This document shows, one piece after another, positions 19,482-28,680 of a stretch of 64,000 nt of DNA (positions are counted from its first letter, which is position 1; each line of letters begins with the position of its first letter). A program made the translations under genes and the position numbers. The DNA is from Fidelibacterota bacterium (lineage in GTDB: Bacteria; Fidelibacterota; Marinisomatia; Marinisomatales; TCS55): NCBI GenBank assembly GCA_004124385.1, contig SCKN01000007.1:1-64000 (forward strand), written 5' to 3'. The notes below the pieces were generated by a model. It had not been told where the DNA came from. It searched no databases and saw only the letters and a program-made list of their open reading frames with translations.

Positions 19482-20512
19482 TGAAAGGTCGTTACCAAGA
19501 TGAAAACCTGAAGTGGATTCCTATATTAATAATAGCAATCTATCTTTTTCCATTTCTTATTAAAAATGCCACATTCAGTTATAAATATTACCTATATATT
19601 TTAAATATGGCCGGTATTTATATTATCTTGACAGTGGGTTTGGATCTTTTAAGTGGATTTACAGGATTGATGTCTTTAGGTCATGCTGCATTTCTAGCCA
19701 TCGGTGCCTATACATCTGCAATATTAGTTGATCAAGTTGGTCTCCCTTTTGAACTTTCGTTAATAATTACACCCCTCATTGTGGGAATATTTGGTTTTTT
19801 GATTGGCTTTCCTGCTTTGCGGATTAAAGGAATGTATTTGGGCTTAACAACTATGGGGTTTGGGTTTATTGTTAAGCGCCTCATTATCGCACTTCGAGAA
19901 TGGACAGGCGGATCAGCCGGATTGCAAGTCTCTAAAGCTTCATTCTTTGGTATATCAATAAAAAATGATTGGGATAATTATTTTTTGATTTATACGTTTG
20001 TTATTTTGGCTGTCATTATTGCCAGAAGAATTGTCCAGTCCAAGCTTGGTCGAGCATTTATGGCAATCCGAGATTCAGAGCAAGCAGCACAAGCATCTGG
20101 AATCCATTTAGCTAAATATAAAATGATAGCCTTTTTTATTTCAGGGATGTTTGCAGGATTTGCTGGTGTTTTATTTGCCCATACAAGTCACTTTATTTCT
20201 ACAGATCATTTCGATATTTCATTATCCATATTTTTTATAGTCATGGTGCTTGTGGGAGGCATCGGATCAATTTATGGTGCTGTACTCGGGACTCTTTTTA
20301 TTGTACTTATGGAAAATATGTTCATACCATTATTTAAAGATGGACTGTCGCAATACATGCATATTGAGGCCGGTGAATTTCAAGTGTTCATTTTCGGTTT
20401 GATAATGCTGTTATTTATTATATTCCAACCACAAGGATTGTACGGAATGTGGCTCAAAATGAGAATTTACTGGAAATTATTTCCATTCAATCCGCGCAAG
20501 CGGTTCACTTAA
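19481..20512 (+). CDS. livM: Branched-chain amino acid-type ABC transporter permease LivM
   Basis: A 343-residue inner-membrane permease paired with LivH. Recognisable features are GLDLLSGFTGLMSLGHAAFLAIGAYT, the ATPase-coupling loop GRAFMAIRDSEQAAQASGIHLAKYK, and GGIGSIYGAVLGTLF. About nine hydrophobic segments are present. It starts on the last base of livH and is followed 15 bp later by the binding-protein gene, with an AAGGAG site before that gene. Confidence 0.93.
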   Translation: MKGRYQDENLKWIPILIIAIYLFPFLIKNATFSYKYYLYILNMAGIYIILTVGLDLLSGFTGLMSLGHAAFLAIGAYTSAILVDQVGLPFELSLIITPLIVGIFGFLIGFPALRIKGMYLGLTTMGFGFIVKRLIIALREWTGGSAGLQVSKASFFGISIKNDWDNYFLIYTFVILAVIIARRIVQSKLGRAFMAIRDSEQAAQASGIHLAKYKMIAFFISGMFAGFAGVLFAHTSHFISTDHFDISLSIFFIVMVLVGGIGSIYGAVLGTLFIVLMENMFIPLFKDGLSQYMHIEAGEFQVFIFGLIMLLFIIFQPQGLYGMWLKMRIYWKLFPFNPRKRFT

Positions 20513-20527
20513 ACCAAGGAGTTAATT

Positions 20528-21694
20528 ATGAAGCGTATTGTTTCAATCATCATATTATCAACCCTCTTTTGGACGGGTTGTGAAAATAGGGAAGGATCAC
20601 CTGGAATAACTGATACTGAAATTCTAATCGGTAATATTCAAGACTTGAGTGGTCCCATTAAGGAACTAGGTCTACTTATTCCTGCCGGGTCAAACATGTA
20701 TTTAGATTACATAAATGAACAAGGTGGTGTCCATGGTCGACAAATTAAAATGTTAGTGGAAGATCATCAATACAATCCTCAAAAATCGGTTGTTGCAGCC
20801 AAGAAACTTATAGAAAAAGATCAAGTTTTTTGTCTTTACAATGTTGTTGGCACATCACCGGCTGAAGCATTACGTCCTATTTTAGAGGAAAGTGGAGTCC
20901 CTTTGATTGCTCCAGCAACTATGTCAAGTTCAATGGCAGATATGTCAAGACAGGCAGCTCAATATATTTTCCATACAGATGCAGGTTATGACCTACAAAC
21001 TCGTGTGCTAATCGATTATATATTGGAAAATAATCCTGATGCTGTGATTGGACTCTGTTATCAGGATGATGATTATGGTGCAAATGCGTTACAAGGGTGT
21101 GCTGAAGCAGAATCAAATCATAGTATTTCCGTGCAAAAAGAAGCCTTCCAACGAGGTGCTACAGATTTTGTTGGTCAAACGATGAATTTTATGAAAGGTG
21201 GCTGTACGGATGTAATAATTGGTGGCATTGTGCGTGAACCAGTAACCATTATGAAAACGGCACAGGCTATGAATTACAAACCAAACTTTTATGGACTTAT
21301 ACCAACCGTTGATCCAAGGGTTGGGCTTTTAGCAGGTGAAGTTGGCGAAGGCTTTATAGCACCTTATCATGCCTACTATCCAGACTCTGATGAATCTGGT
21401 CCTACATTGTATCGTGAACTCTGCGATAAAAACAATGTGCCCGCAAAAATGCGTGGTATTTACCATTATTATGGTTTTGCCACTGCTCATGTTTTGGTGG
21501 AAGGATTGCGTAGAGCAGGAAAATTTCCTACACGTGAAAGATTAATTAAGGGATTGGAAACTCTGAATAATTGGGAAAGTGGCGTATTTCCACCTATCAC
21601 TTATAGTCGTAATGACCATACAGGTGTAGAAAGTTTATACTTATTACAATTGCAGGGCGGTAAGCAAATCGCCATTACTGACTGGCGTGATTAA
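20528..21694 (+). CDS. livK: Liv-type ABC transporter substrate-binding lipoprotein
   Basis: A 388-residue lipoprotein (lipobox LFWTGC, Cys about residue 18) with the periplasmic-binding fold of the Leu/Ile/Val-binding family. Visible features are TEILIGNIQDLSGP, the INEQGGVHGRQIKMLVEDHQYNP segment, and the CYQDDDYGANALQG beta-alpha region. It presents ligand to LivHM. The conserved region alone does not give the ligand. A strong hairpin follows the stop, which may raise the level of this mRNA segment over the ATPase genes. Confidence 0.88.
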   Translation: MKRIVSIIILSTLFWTGCENREGSPGITDTEILIGNIQDLSGPIKELGLLIPAGSNMYLDYINEQGGVHGRQIKMLVEDHQYNPQKSVVAAKKLIEKDQVFCLYNVVGTSPAEALRPILEESGVPLIAPATMSSSMADMSRQAAQYIFHTDAGYDLQTRVLIDYILENNPDAVIGLCYQDDDYGANALQGCAEAESNHSISVQKEAFQRGATDFVGQTMNFMKGGCTDVIIGGIVREPVTIMKTAQAMNYKPNFYGLIPTVDPRVGLLAGEVGEGFIAPYHAYYPDSDESGPTLYRELCDKNNVPAKMRGIYHYYGFATAHVLVEGLRRAGKFPTRERLIKGLETLNNWESGVFPPITYSRNDHTGVESLYLLQLQGGKQIAITDWRD

Positions 21695-21705
21695 GAAATA
21701 CATTT

Positions 21706-21725
21706 GAGGCCCCGAGAGGGGCCTC
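21706..21725 (+). terminator. GC-rich intra-operon hairpin between livK and livG
   Basis: Perfect 8-bp stem GAGGCCCC/GGGGCCTC with a GAGA (GNRA) tetraloop. It lies in the 38-bp gap after the binding-protein gene and ends only 7 bases before the livG ATG. There is no long U-tract, so it is more likely a partial attenuator or 3' stabiliser of the binding-protein mRNA than a full terminator. It might also partly mask the livG ribosome site. Confidence 0.6.
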
Positions 21726-21732
21726 ATTCTTT

Positions 21733-22494
21733 ATGAGTAAACTCACTATACAAAACCTCCATATGCATTTCTCCGGAGTTCGAGCTCTGGATGGCATATC
21801 CTTTAACGTTAATGAAGGTGAAATATTTTCGTTAATCGGTCCGAATGGTTCGGGTAAATCAACCTTATTTAATTGCATAAATGGTTTTTGCATACCTCAA
21901 AAGGGAGATATTGTTTTTAATGAAATTGATTTATTAAATAAAAAACCACATCAAATTGTTAAACATGGTATTTCAAGAACGTTTCAAAATCTTCAAAATA
22001 TTCCATATATGACATTGCTGGGCAATGTTTTATTGGGAGCGCACAGTAGATTGACAACTAAGGATACTTTAAATCGCTGGTTTTCTCAACGCGAGCGTGA
22101 AAGGGAAGAATCACTTGCTTTAGAGGTGATGGATTTTCTGGGGATTGCCAATCTCGAACATAAATATTTGAGCGGGCAACCATATGGTATTCAAAAACTA
22201 GTAGAAATTGCCCGAGCTTTGGTTTGCAAACCCAAATTAATACTACTGGATGAACCGGCTGCAGGAATGAATGATCAGGAAACATTGGAAATTGCAAAAA
22301 TCATAACTGAAATCAGAGATATTCTGGAAATTACAGTTTTGGTTGTTGAGCATGATATGAATCTGGTCATGAGTATTTCAGATCAAATATGTGTACTGGA
22401 TTCCGGAAAAATTCTTGCAATGGGCAAACCGGATGAAGTGAAAAATCACCCTGATGTAATCAAAGTCTATTTGGGAGAAGAAGCAGATGCTTAA
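21733..22494 (+). CDS. livG: Liv-type ABC transporter ATPase LivG
   Basis: A 253-residue ABC ATPase with Walker A GPNGSGKST, the signature region LSGQPYGIQKLVEIARAL, Walker B LILLDEPAAGM and the switch His in VVEHDMNLVM. The LSGQPYGIQK signature and the extended C-terminus are typical of LivG. It energises the LivHM permease. It overlaps livF by 8 bp. Confidence 0.94.
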   Translation: MSKLTIQNLHMHFSGVRALDGISFNVNEGEIFSLIGPNGSGKSTLFNCINGFCIPQKGDIVFNEIDLLNKKPHQIVKHGISRTFQNLQNIPYMTLLGNVLLGAHSRLTTKDTLNRWFSQREREREESLALEVMDFLGIANLEHKYLSGQPYGIQKLVEIARALVCKPKLILLDEPAAGMNDQETLEIAKIITEIRDILEITVLVVEHDMNLVMSISDQICVLDSGKILAMGKPDEVKNHPDVIKVYLGEEADA

Positions 22495-23227
22495 AATGAT
22501 TGGCGTAGAAACCTTCTATGGCAAGATTAAAGCACTGCATGGTGTTTCCCTGGGTGTTGAAGATGGTCAGCTGGTGTGCATTCTGGGTGCTAATGGCGCA
22601 GGTAAAACAACGATTCTCAAAACAATATGCGGCATCACTGAATCAGAATATGGTACAATCCATTTCAATGGCATACAGATAGATCGTAAAGAACCGGAAG
22701 ACATTATTAAGCTGGGTATTTCACTCGTGCCAGAAAACAGACGCATTTTCCCAGAATTATCTGTATACGAAAATTTAATGATGGGCGGATTCCTCATTAA
22801 GAATAAAGATCTATTCGCAGAGCGAATTAAAAAAGTGACTGACTATTTTCCTATTTTGTCTAAAAGAGGCAGCCAGCGTGCCGGAACATTAAGTGGTGGA
22901 GAACAACAGATGTTGGCTATCGCTCGTGCATTAATGCTGGATCCAAAACTCTTACTTTTGGACGAACCGTCATTAGGGCTTTCTCCTAAATTGGTAAGGG
23001 AAATTTTCGCAATAATTAAAGACCTCCATAAATCGGGCGTAACTATTCTGTTGGTTGAGCAAAATGTAAATCAGGCATTAAAAATTGCAGACTATGGTTA
23101 TGTACTAACGTCAGGAAAAATATTCTTGAGTGGAACGTATGATGAACTATATGAAGAAGAAAAAGTGAGGGAACAATATTTAGGCGAAGGAAAATATACT
23201 CGTCGTGCGAAGTTGTGGGGTGGATGA
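22487..23227 (+). CDS. livF: Liv-type ABC transporter ATPase LivF
   Basis: A 246-residue ABC ATPase with Walker A GANGAGKTT, signature LSGGEQQMLAIARAL, Walker B LLLLDEPSLGL and LLVEQNVNQAL. The NRRIFPELSVYENL segment is the usual LivF Q-loop region. It partners with LivG. Its stop overlaps the start of the acyl-CoA synthetase gene (ATGA at 23224-23227), which ties that enzyme to the transporter operon. Confidence 0.94.
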   Translation: MLKMIGVETFYGKIKALHGVSLGVEDGQLVCILGANGAGKTTILKTICGITESEYGTIHFNGIQIDRKEPEDIIKLGISLVPENRRIFPELSVYENLMMGGFLIKNKDLFAERIKKVTDYFPILSKRGSQRAGTLSGGEQQMLAIARALMLDPKLLLLDEPSLGLSPKLVREIFAIIKDLHKSGVTILLVEQNVNQALKIADYGYVLTSGKIFLSGTYDELYEEEKVREQYLGEGKYTRRAKLWGG

Positions 23228-25050
23228 TGAATATTGATTTTAATAAATATAATACGATTCCCAAACTTTTTTGGCGACAAGTAAAGAAATTCCCTGACAA
23301 AACGACAATTTGGTATAAACAGAGTGGAGTGTGGAAATCCTTAAACTGGAGTGAATACGGTACATTTTCAAAAGAGATTGGCAATGCTCTTATGGCTTCC
23401 GGTATTTATAAGGGTGATAAAATTTCTATTTTGAGCGAAACACGTCCAGAATGGGTTATGTGTGATATGGGTATTATATCTTCTGGGTGTGTAACAGCTC
23501 CTATTTACCAATCCAATACAGAAGAGCAAGTATTTTATATTGCTAATCAAAGTGACAGTGTCCTCGCTTTTGTAGAAGATCAAGAACAATTAGACAAAAT
23601 GCTAGCCATATGGGACCGTTTACCCAATATTAAAAAAATAGTCGTTTTTGATCGTTACTATCCAACAAATCTTCCCAATGTATTATCTCTTGAATACTTT
23701 TTGGAATTAGGACGTGATTATGAAGAAAAATATCCTAATAAATTTGAAGAATTGATCTCCTCAAGCCAACCGGATGACTTAATCAGTTTTACATATACAT
23801 CCGGGACCACTGGAAATCCAAAGGCCGGTATGTACACTAGCAGAAATATCATTGCTAGCGCAAGATATTTGCCTGAAGCAATTAACGTAAAAGGTGATGA
23901 TTTCTATGTTTGTTTTTTACCCTTGGCCCATATTGCTGAACGATTGATTGGACATTTCATCCGATTCTTTTCCGGACATCCTGTAGCATTTGCTGAAAGC
24001 ATAGAAGATATGCCGCAAAATATTCGTCAAACGGGTCCAACAGTCGTTTTCGGAACTCCCAGAGTTTGGGAGAAATTTTATGCTAGAATTATGACCGGGG
24101 TTGGTGATGGGACATGGTTGCAGAAAAAGATTTTTCATTGGGCAGTGAATGTGGGCAAAACGAACTATGAAATTAAGGAAACTGGTAAAAAGCCCAGTGT
24201 GTGGTTGAAAGCCAGATTAAGTATTGCCAGATTCCTAATCCACGATAAGATAAAAGATATATTTGGTGGAAGAATTCGAACTATTCTTACCGGTGCAGCA
24301 CCTATTTCAAAAGAAATTATACGCTTTTTTAATTGGGTTGGTTTGGATGTATATGAAGCCTATGGTATGACTGAAACATCCGGGGTTATTACTGTTCAAT
24401 CTGAAGGTAAAACAAAAATTGGTTCTGTTGGAATCCCCATACCCGGAACGGAGATAAAGATTATGGAAGATGGTGAAATATGTTGTAGGGGTGAGCAGAA
24501 TATTCAGGGTTATTATAAAAACGAAGAAGCGACGAATGAATTATTGAAGCCCGATGGCAAGGGTGGTTTTTGGCTCCATACGGGAGATGTGGGCCATATT
24601 GATGAAGAAGGTTATTTGTTTATAACGGATCGAAAAAAGGATATAATCATTACAGCCGGGGGAAAAAATGTTGCACCACAAAATATTGAAAACCTGATGA
24701 AAACCAGCCCCTATATTTCACAGGCAATGGTTCATGGTGATAAAAAACCTTATTTAACCATGTTGGTCACTTTGGATGAAGATGAAATAACCAAGTTTGC
24801 CAGGGATCAGAAAATCTTGTATATGGATTTGGGAGATTTAACAAAAAAAGAAGAAGTAATAAAATTGATTAATCATGTGGTTAAAGAAAAGAATAAAGAA
24901 TTGGCATCCTACGAATCCATAAAAAAATTCCGCATTTTAGAAGAAGAGCTCAATCAGGATAAAGATGAGGTTACACCCACTTTAAAAGTTAAACGGAAAG
25001 TGGTGACTGCACACAATCAAGATTTGTTAGATGGAATGTATGGGTCATAA
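23224..25050 (+). CDS. Long-chain acyl-CoA synthetase (AMP-binding), Liv-operon linked
   Basis: A cytoplasmic or membrane-associated enzyme of about 608 residues that makes acyl-AMP and then acyl-CoA. It has the P-loop signature SFTYTSGTTGNPKAG, YGMTETSG, and LHTGDVGHIDEEGYLFITDRKKDIIITAGGKNVAP. It belongs to the FadD15/long-chain type with the LPLAHIAER motif. I prefer ATG 23224 (or the adjacent ATG 23227) because it overlaps the livF stop; a GTG at 23215 is also open. The coupling to a Liv-type importer suggests import and activation of an aromatic, branched or fatty acid. That link is inference from context. Confidence 0.9.
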   Translation: MMNIDFNKYNTIPKLFWRQVKKFPDKTTIWYKQSGVWKSLNWSEYGTFSKEIGNALMASGIYKGDKISILSETRPEWVMCDMGIISSGCVTAPIYQSNTEEQVFYIANQSDSVLAFVEDQEQLDKMLAIWDRLPNIKKIVVFDRYYPTNLPNVLSLEYFLELGRDYEEKYPNKFEELISSSQPDDLISFTYTSGTTGNPKAGMYTSRNIIASARYLPEAINVKGDDFYVCFLPLAHIAERLIGHFIRFFSGHPVAFAESIEDMPQNIRQTGPTVVFGTPRVWEKFYARIMTGVGDGTWLQKKIFHWAVNVGKTNYEIKETGKKPSVWLKARLSIARFLIHDKIKDIFGGRIRTILTGAAPISKEIIRFFNWVGLDVYEAYGMTETSGVITVQSEGKTKIGSVGIPIPGTEIKIMEDGEICCRGEQNIQGYYKNEEATNELLKPDGKGGFWLHTGDVGHIDEEGYLFITDRKKDIIITAGGKNVAPQNIENLMKTSPYISQAMVHGDKKPYLTMLVTLDEDEITKFARDQKILYMDLGDLTKKEEVIKLINHVVKEKNKELASYESIKKFRILEEELNQDKDEVTPTLKVKRKVVTAHNQDLLDGMYGS

Positions 25051-25059
25051 GCGACATCT

Positions 25060-25932
25060 ATGAAAAAAATCATTCTATTATTAGTTATTATATTATTCAT
25101 AAGTTGTGAAAAGGACGAAGGTGAATCTTATTCCAAGGATTTGATTGGTAATTGGGATGGATTTAAGACCAATTATGTATACACAATAATTTCAAGCATT
25201 TCTCAAACCGTGAATAACCCTTATGAAGCTGGGACAGGATCACTTATTTTGTCTTCTGCAGAAGAAGCAACATTACAGTACATGTATTTGTATTCAATAA
25301 ACGGTGTACAGCAAATATCAATTTCCGATAAACCATTTGGCATTACAACTGAAGAAACACATTATAGATTAAAAATATATGATTATGGTGACTTTGGAAC
25401 ATATAGCCAGTTAACAAAATATATTTCTGACGCAGGTGAAAATTATGAAGGGGAGTTGGAGTTCAGTTTAATTGGTTCAGAATTAACAGTTACTTCAGGT
25501 GCTTTGTACCACATATCTTTAAACGATAGTATTACAGTTATAGGTACGTTATCTCCAGCTCAAACGAGTGTGAATGCCGGAAGCGAAACAGAACTTGGAA
25601 ATGTTGATTGGACATTTGATACATTTGAATGGAATTTCAACATCAAAGATGATAATTCCTTTACCCAAACAATTATTACAATCGATTCAGGAACAATTGA
25701 ACGTTCCGGCACATGGGAAGCCACCAGCGATGAAATTACATTCCATTATTCTAATTCGTCAGATACATATGCTTACAGCGTAAGTGGATCGGGGTTGGTT
25801 TTAGAGTTTAATAAAGATTTGTGTGTATCAAACCCCGATGAATGCCTTCCTCTATATGAGTTAGAGTATGGCATGGAAAGCGGTTCGCTGGAACAAGTGG
25901 TTCAGATAAAAACGACTCATTTCAGTAAATAA
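25060..25932 (+). CDS. Lipoprotein of unknown function
   Basis: A 290-residue predicted lipoprotein (lipobox LFISCEKD, Cys about residue 16). The mature part starts DLIGNWDGFKTNY and later has FEWNFNIKDDNSFTQTI and SGTWEATSDEITFHYSNS. This GxW...G-x-W pattern resembles two lipocalin-like (lipid-binding beta-barrel) repeats, but I cannot assign a family. It lies 9 bp after the acyl-CoA synthetase, so it is probably the last gene of the Liv operon. It converges with the SDR gene across a 5-bp gap. Confidence 0.7.
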   Translation: MKKIILLLVIILFISCEKDEGESYSKDLIGNWDGFKTNYVYTIISSISQTVNNPYEAGTGSLILSSAEEATLQYMYLYSINGVQQISISDKPFGITTEETHYRLKIYDYGDFGTYSQLTKYISDAGENYEGELEFSLIGSELTVTSGALYHISLNDSITVIGTLSPAQTSVNAGSETELGNVDWTFDTFEWNFNIKDDNSFTQTIITIDSGTIERSGTWEATSDEITFHYSNSSDTYAYSVSGSGLVLEFNKDLCVSNPDECLPLYELEYGMESGSLEQVVQIKTTHFSK

Positions 25933-25937
25933 GGTCT

Positions 25938-26678
25938 CTATTTACTCCCAAACTTTTTTATAACTCCATCGGGTAGAATCTTTAAAAGATTAATCATTAT
26001 TTTCATTTGCCAAGGGAAAACAAATGTCTTCTTGCCTCTGTCAATAGCGTTTGCAATTTTTTCCACAGCCGTTTCCACGGGCATGAGAAAAGGCATGCCT
26101 TTTAATTCAGCAGTCATAGGCGTTTTAATAAACCCGGGGCAGATGGTTGTAACTTGAATATTATATTTTTTGAGAGTGATTCGCCAGCTGTCAGCAATGA
26201 AACGGATATTCACTTTTGCACCAGCATAACCGCCGTGGTACGGGATTCTCATAAATGAAGCAATTGAACTCACATTAACCAGTATACCGCTTTTTTGTTC
26301 TTTCATTTTTGGAATGAATGGCATAAGTGTATTGTTAACACCCATGACATTTGTTTCAATAATATTGTTTATGGCAGTCGCATCTCCACTCATTAAATCA
26401 TCATGACCGCCAATCCCCGCATTGGCGATAACCATATCAATTCCGTCCGTTTGTTGTATAAAATCGTCAGCAGATTCCTTGGCTGCGAGTCGATCTTTCG
26501 CATCCACTTGATATATATACGTTTTGCCGCCATATTCGCGACAAGCTGCAGCCACCGTTTCTAGCTTTTCTTTTCTTCGAGCAGACAGCCCAAGTGTTGC
26601 ACCTTGTTTGGCATAAACATATGCTAAATATTCACCAATACCGCTGCTGGCTCCCGATATAAAAATGCGTTTACTCAT
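25938..26678 (-). CDS. Short-chain dehydrogenase/reductase
   Basis: A 246-residue cytoplasmic NAD(P)-dependent oxidoreductase of the classical SDR type. It has the cofactor motif SGASSGIG near the N-terminus, ANAG at about residues 85-88, the catalytic Ser in NVSSIAS, and YAGAK (YxxxK). The C-terminal part (CPGFIKTPMTAEL, then hydrophobic and basic residues) resembles SDRs acting on lipid-like substrates. It overlaps the upstream PqqB-like gene by 4 bp and is the last gene of the seven-gene minus-strand operon. Confidence 0.9.
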   Translation of the reverse strand: MSKRIFISGASSGIGEYLAYVYAKQGATLGLSARRKEKLETVAAACREYGGKTYIYQVDAKDRLAAKESADDFIQQTDGIDMVIANAGIGGHDDLMSGDATAINNIIETNVMGVNNTLMPFIPKMKEQKSGILVNVSSIASFMRIPYHGGYAGAKVNIRFIADSWRITLKKYNIQVTTICPGFIKTPMTAELKGMPFLMPVETAVEKIANAIDRGKKTFVFPWQMKIMINLLKILPDGVIKKFGSK

Positions 26679-27586
26679 AATTTAAACGTTTGTCCTTCCT
26701 GTGCGATATTGAATCCACGATTAATAATAGTTATTGATGCGTCTGAATTTGAAGTTGATGCAGGATTAGTATGATTCAAATGAATAAAGTGAATCTTATG
26801 TTTTTCGACTGCTGTGCTTGATTTAAATATTTCCATAGTTTCAGTAATAAAGGGGTGGGGAATTTGACTCATATCCCGATTTGGTATTTCTCCATTTGCA
26901 TAAAATGTACCATCCAAAAGAGCAAAGTCAGCAGTCTTTATTTCTTGATGAATATTACGATCCCATTTAGACCACTTATCTATATCGGGGATGAAAATAA
27001 GTGATTTGTTAGGCCCCATTATTTTATACCCTACTGTTTCTGAATATTCATCCCGATGGGGAACTAAAAAAGGAGTAATCGAAATTTCAGATGTTAAATA
27101 TACATTTTCATTATTTTTCAATGTCTGGATTGCAATATTATTGAACTTTACCAACTGATCCCAAGGTCCATTGGTATTAAGAAAATCTTTCATTCTAGGC
27201 ATGGTATATACTGGCATATCCTTAAAACCCATAACCTCATGACCTAGATCCATCAAACCTGTATAATGACCTATATGTGCATGAGTCAGAAATATTCCCT
27301 TCAAGTCGGCATGGTGTTTAGTCGTAATTGTATTCAGTTGTTCCGAAAAGTCTGGCGTTGCATCAATGATCCATGCTTGTTCGGAAATTGGGTCTACGAT
27401 TGCTATGGCTGAAACTTTATGATGTTGATCCGGAGTATCCCACAGGTTTTCGCAGCAATCTTTTTCACATCCGGCATGGGGTTTGCCGCCATCTTGGGCG
27501 GTGCCTAAAACGAGTATGTAAGGATTATCTTTCGCGAAAGAAAAAGCAAAGACTGCCAAAAAGTAAATTATAAATTGCGTCTTCAA
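26675..27586 (-). CDS. PqqB-like metallo-beta-lactamase-fold hydrolase, exported
   Basis: A 303-residue protein with a signal peptide (MKTQFIIYFLAVFAFSFA). VLGTAQDGGKPHAGCEKDCC matches the start of PqqB-type MBL-fold proteins, including a Cys cluster. The metal motif reads THAHIGHYTGL, so the usual Asp of HxHxDH is Gly here. Further metal-ligand candidates are VPHRDEYSETVGY, PDIDKW and HLNHTNP. No other PQQ genes are present, so it is unlikely to serve PQQ synthesis. It probably hydrolyses a periplasmic small molecule. It overlaps the genes on both sides by 4 bp. Confidence 0.8.
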   Translation of the reverse strand: MKTQFIIYFLAVFAFSFAKDNPYILVLGTAQDGGKPHAGCEKDCCENLWDTPDQHHKVSAIAIVDPISEQAWIIDATPDFSEQLNTITTKHHADLKGIFLTHAHIGHYTGLMDLGHEVMGFKDMPVYTMPRMKDFLNTNGPWDQLVKFNNIAIQTLKNNENVYLTSEISITPFLVPHRDEYSETVGYKIMGPNKSLIFIPDIDKWSKWDRNIHQEIKTADFALLDGTFYANGEIPNRDMSQIPHPFITETMEIFKSSTAVEKHKIHFIHLNHTNPASTSNSDASITIINRGFNIAQEGQTFKL

Positions 27587-28680
27587 ATTTTGATGAAAAT
27601 ATTTTTACGGTACATAATATAAAGAATTAACCACCAGACAGCGACATGAGCCAATGCAAATAAAAGTGAACCGTTCATATATCCTGCTATAGGAAAAAAC
27701 CATTGAGAATACAAAAAAGAATATAAGGATTGACCGTCTATTTTAATCCAAAGCATAATGTTGACCCAAAATCCAGACGCAGCAAATACGAAGAGTGAGT
27801 TTGTACCAAAAATTTCAAATGCTTTAAATGGTTTTTTATTTCCCTTAATATCGATGATCCATATAAGTATTGCTAAAATAAGAAATGCGATACCGGCAGT
27901 AACCAATACGTACGAACTGGTCCACAGCTGTTTATTTATTGGCATAATGAAATTCCACAACCACCCAACAAACGTTAAACCAACGCCCATAATTAACATT
28001 TTTTTTACATTATCATTTTGGTCTGACGCAGTATGGATCATAACACCGGCAAAAAATCCCAGTAAAATAGTCATAATAGAAGGCAAAGTGCTTAACAATC
28101 CCTCCGGGTCAAATGGTAAACCATTTCCTTTCCATAAATGACTTTCACCTAAAACAGCTAAATCAAATGCGCGAACAAAATTTGTTTCAAGGGCATAACC
28201 ACCCATCCAAGAAAGTAATTGCCAATATCCCACAAGAGTTGCAATGACAATTATCCACAAATGTTGAATTTTGAATCGAAGAACAAGAACGGCAGCAATG
28301 CCATAGGCAAGAGCAATACGCTGAAGAACTCCCATTATACGTAAGCTTTCCAAATCAGCCCCACGTCGGATTGTTGAAAATAAGTGAATAGCTATACCAA
28401 TTAGAAAAATAATAACAGTTCGCTTTAGAATTTTTATATAAACCTCTTTGGTTCTGCAAAAATCAAATCTGCTGAAAGAAAATACCATGGCGGTACCGAT
28501 TATAAATAAGAAAAACGGAAATACAAGATCAGTGGGAGTGAGACCATGCCATTTTGCATGACGCAAAGGAGCATAAATATATGACCAATTTCCTGGCGTA
28601 TTGACCAAGATCATTAATGCAATAGTCAACCCGCGAAAAACATCTAATGCTATATATCTATTCTGTTCCAGCCTCATCAA
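27583..28680 (-). CDS. Heparan-alpha-glucosaminide N-acetyltransferase-like membrane protein
   Basis: A 365-residue inner-membrane protein with about ten hydrophobic segments. The N-terminal RYIALDVFRGLTIALMILVNTPG and HAKWHGLTPTDLVFPFFLFIIG are the hallmark of the HGSNAT/NagX (DUF5009/DUF1624) family. The human relative acetylates terminal glucosamine across a membrane using acetyl-CoA. The conserved His in the WHG segment is present. Placed between a sodium symporter and amino-sugar genes, it could acetylate or translocate glucosamine-type sugars. This role is inferred. Its start overlaps the symporter end by 23 bp. Confidence 0.85.
   Translation of the reverse strand: MMRLEQNRYIALDVFRGLTIALMILVNTPGNWSYIYAPLRHAKWHGLTPTDLVFPFFLFIIGTAMVFSFSRFDFCRTKEVYIKILKRTVIIFLIGIAIHLFSTIRRGADLESLRIMGVLQRIALAYGIAAVLVLRFKIQHLWIIVIATLVGYWQLLSWMGGYALETNFVRAFDLAVLGESHLWKGNGLPFDPEGLLSTLPSIMTILLGFFAGVMIHTASDQNDNVKKMLIMGVGLTFVGWLWNFIMPINKQLWTSSYVLVTAGIAFLILAILIWIIDIKGNKKPFKAFEIFGTNSLFVFAASGFWVNIMLWIKIDGQSLYSFLYSQWFFPIAGYMNGSLLFALAHVAVWWLILYIMYRKNIFIKI

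Noticed and set aside
27758-28141. 127-residue plus-strand frame opposite the HGSNAT-like gene
   Set aside because: Antisense shadow of a clear membrane-protein gene; no start signal or known domain.
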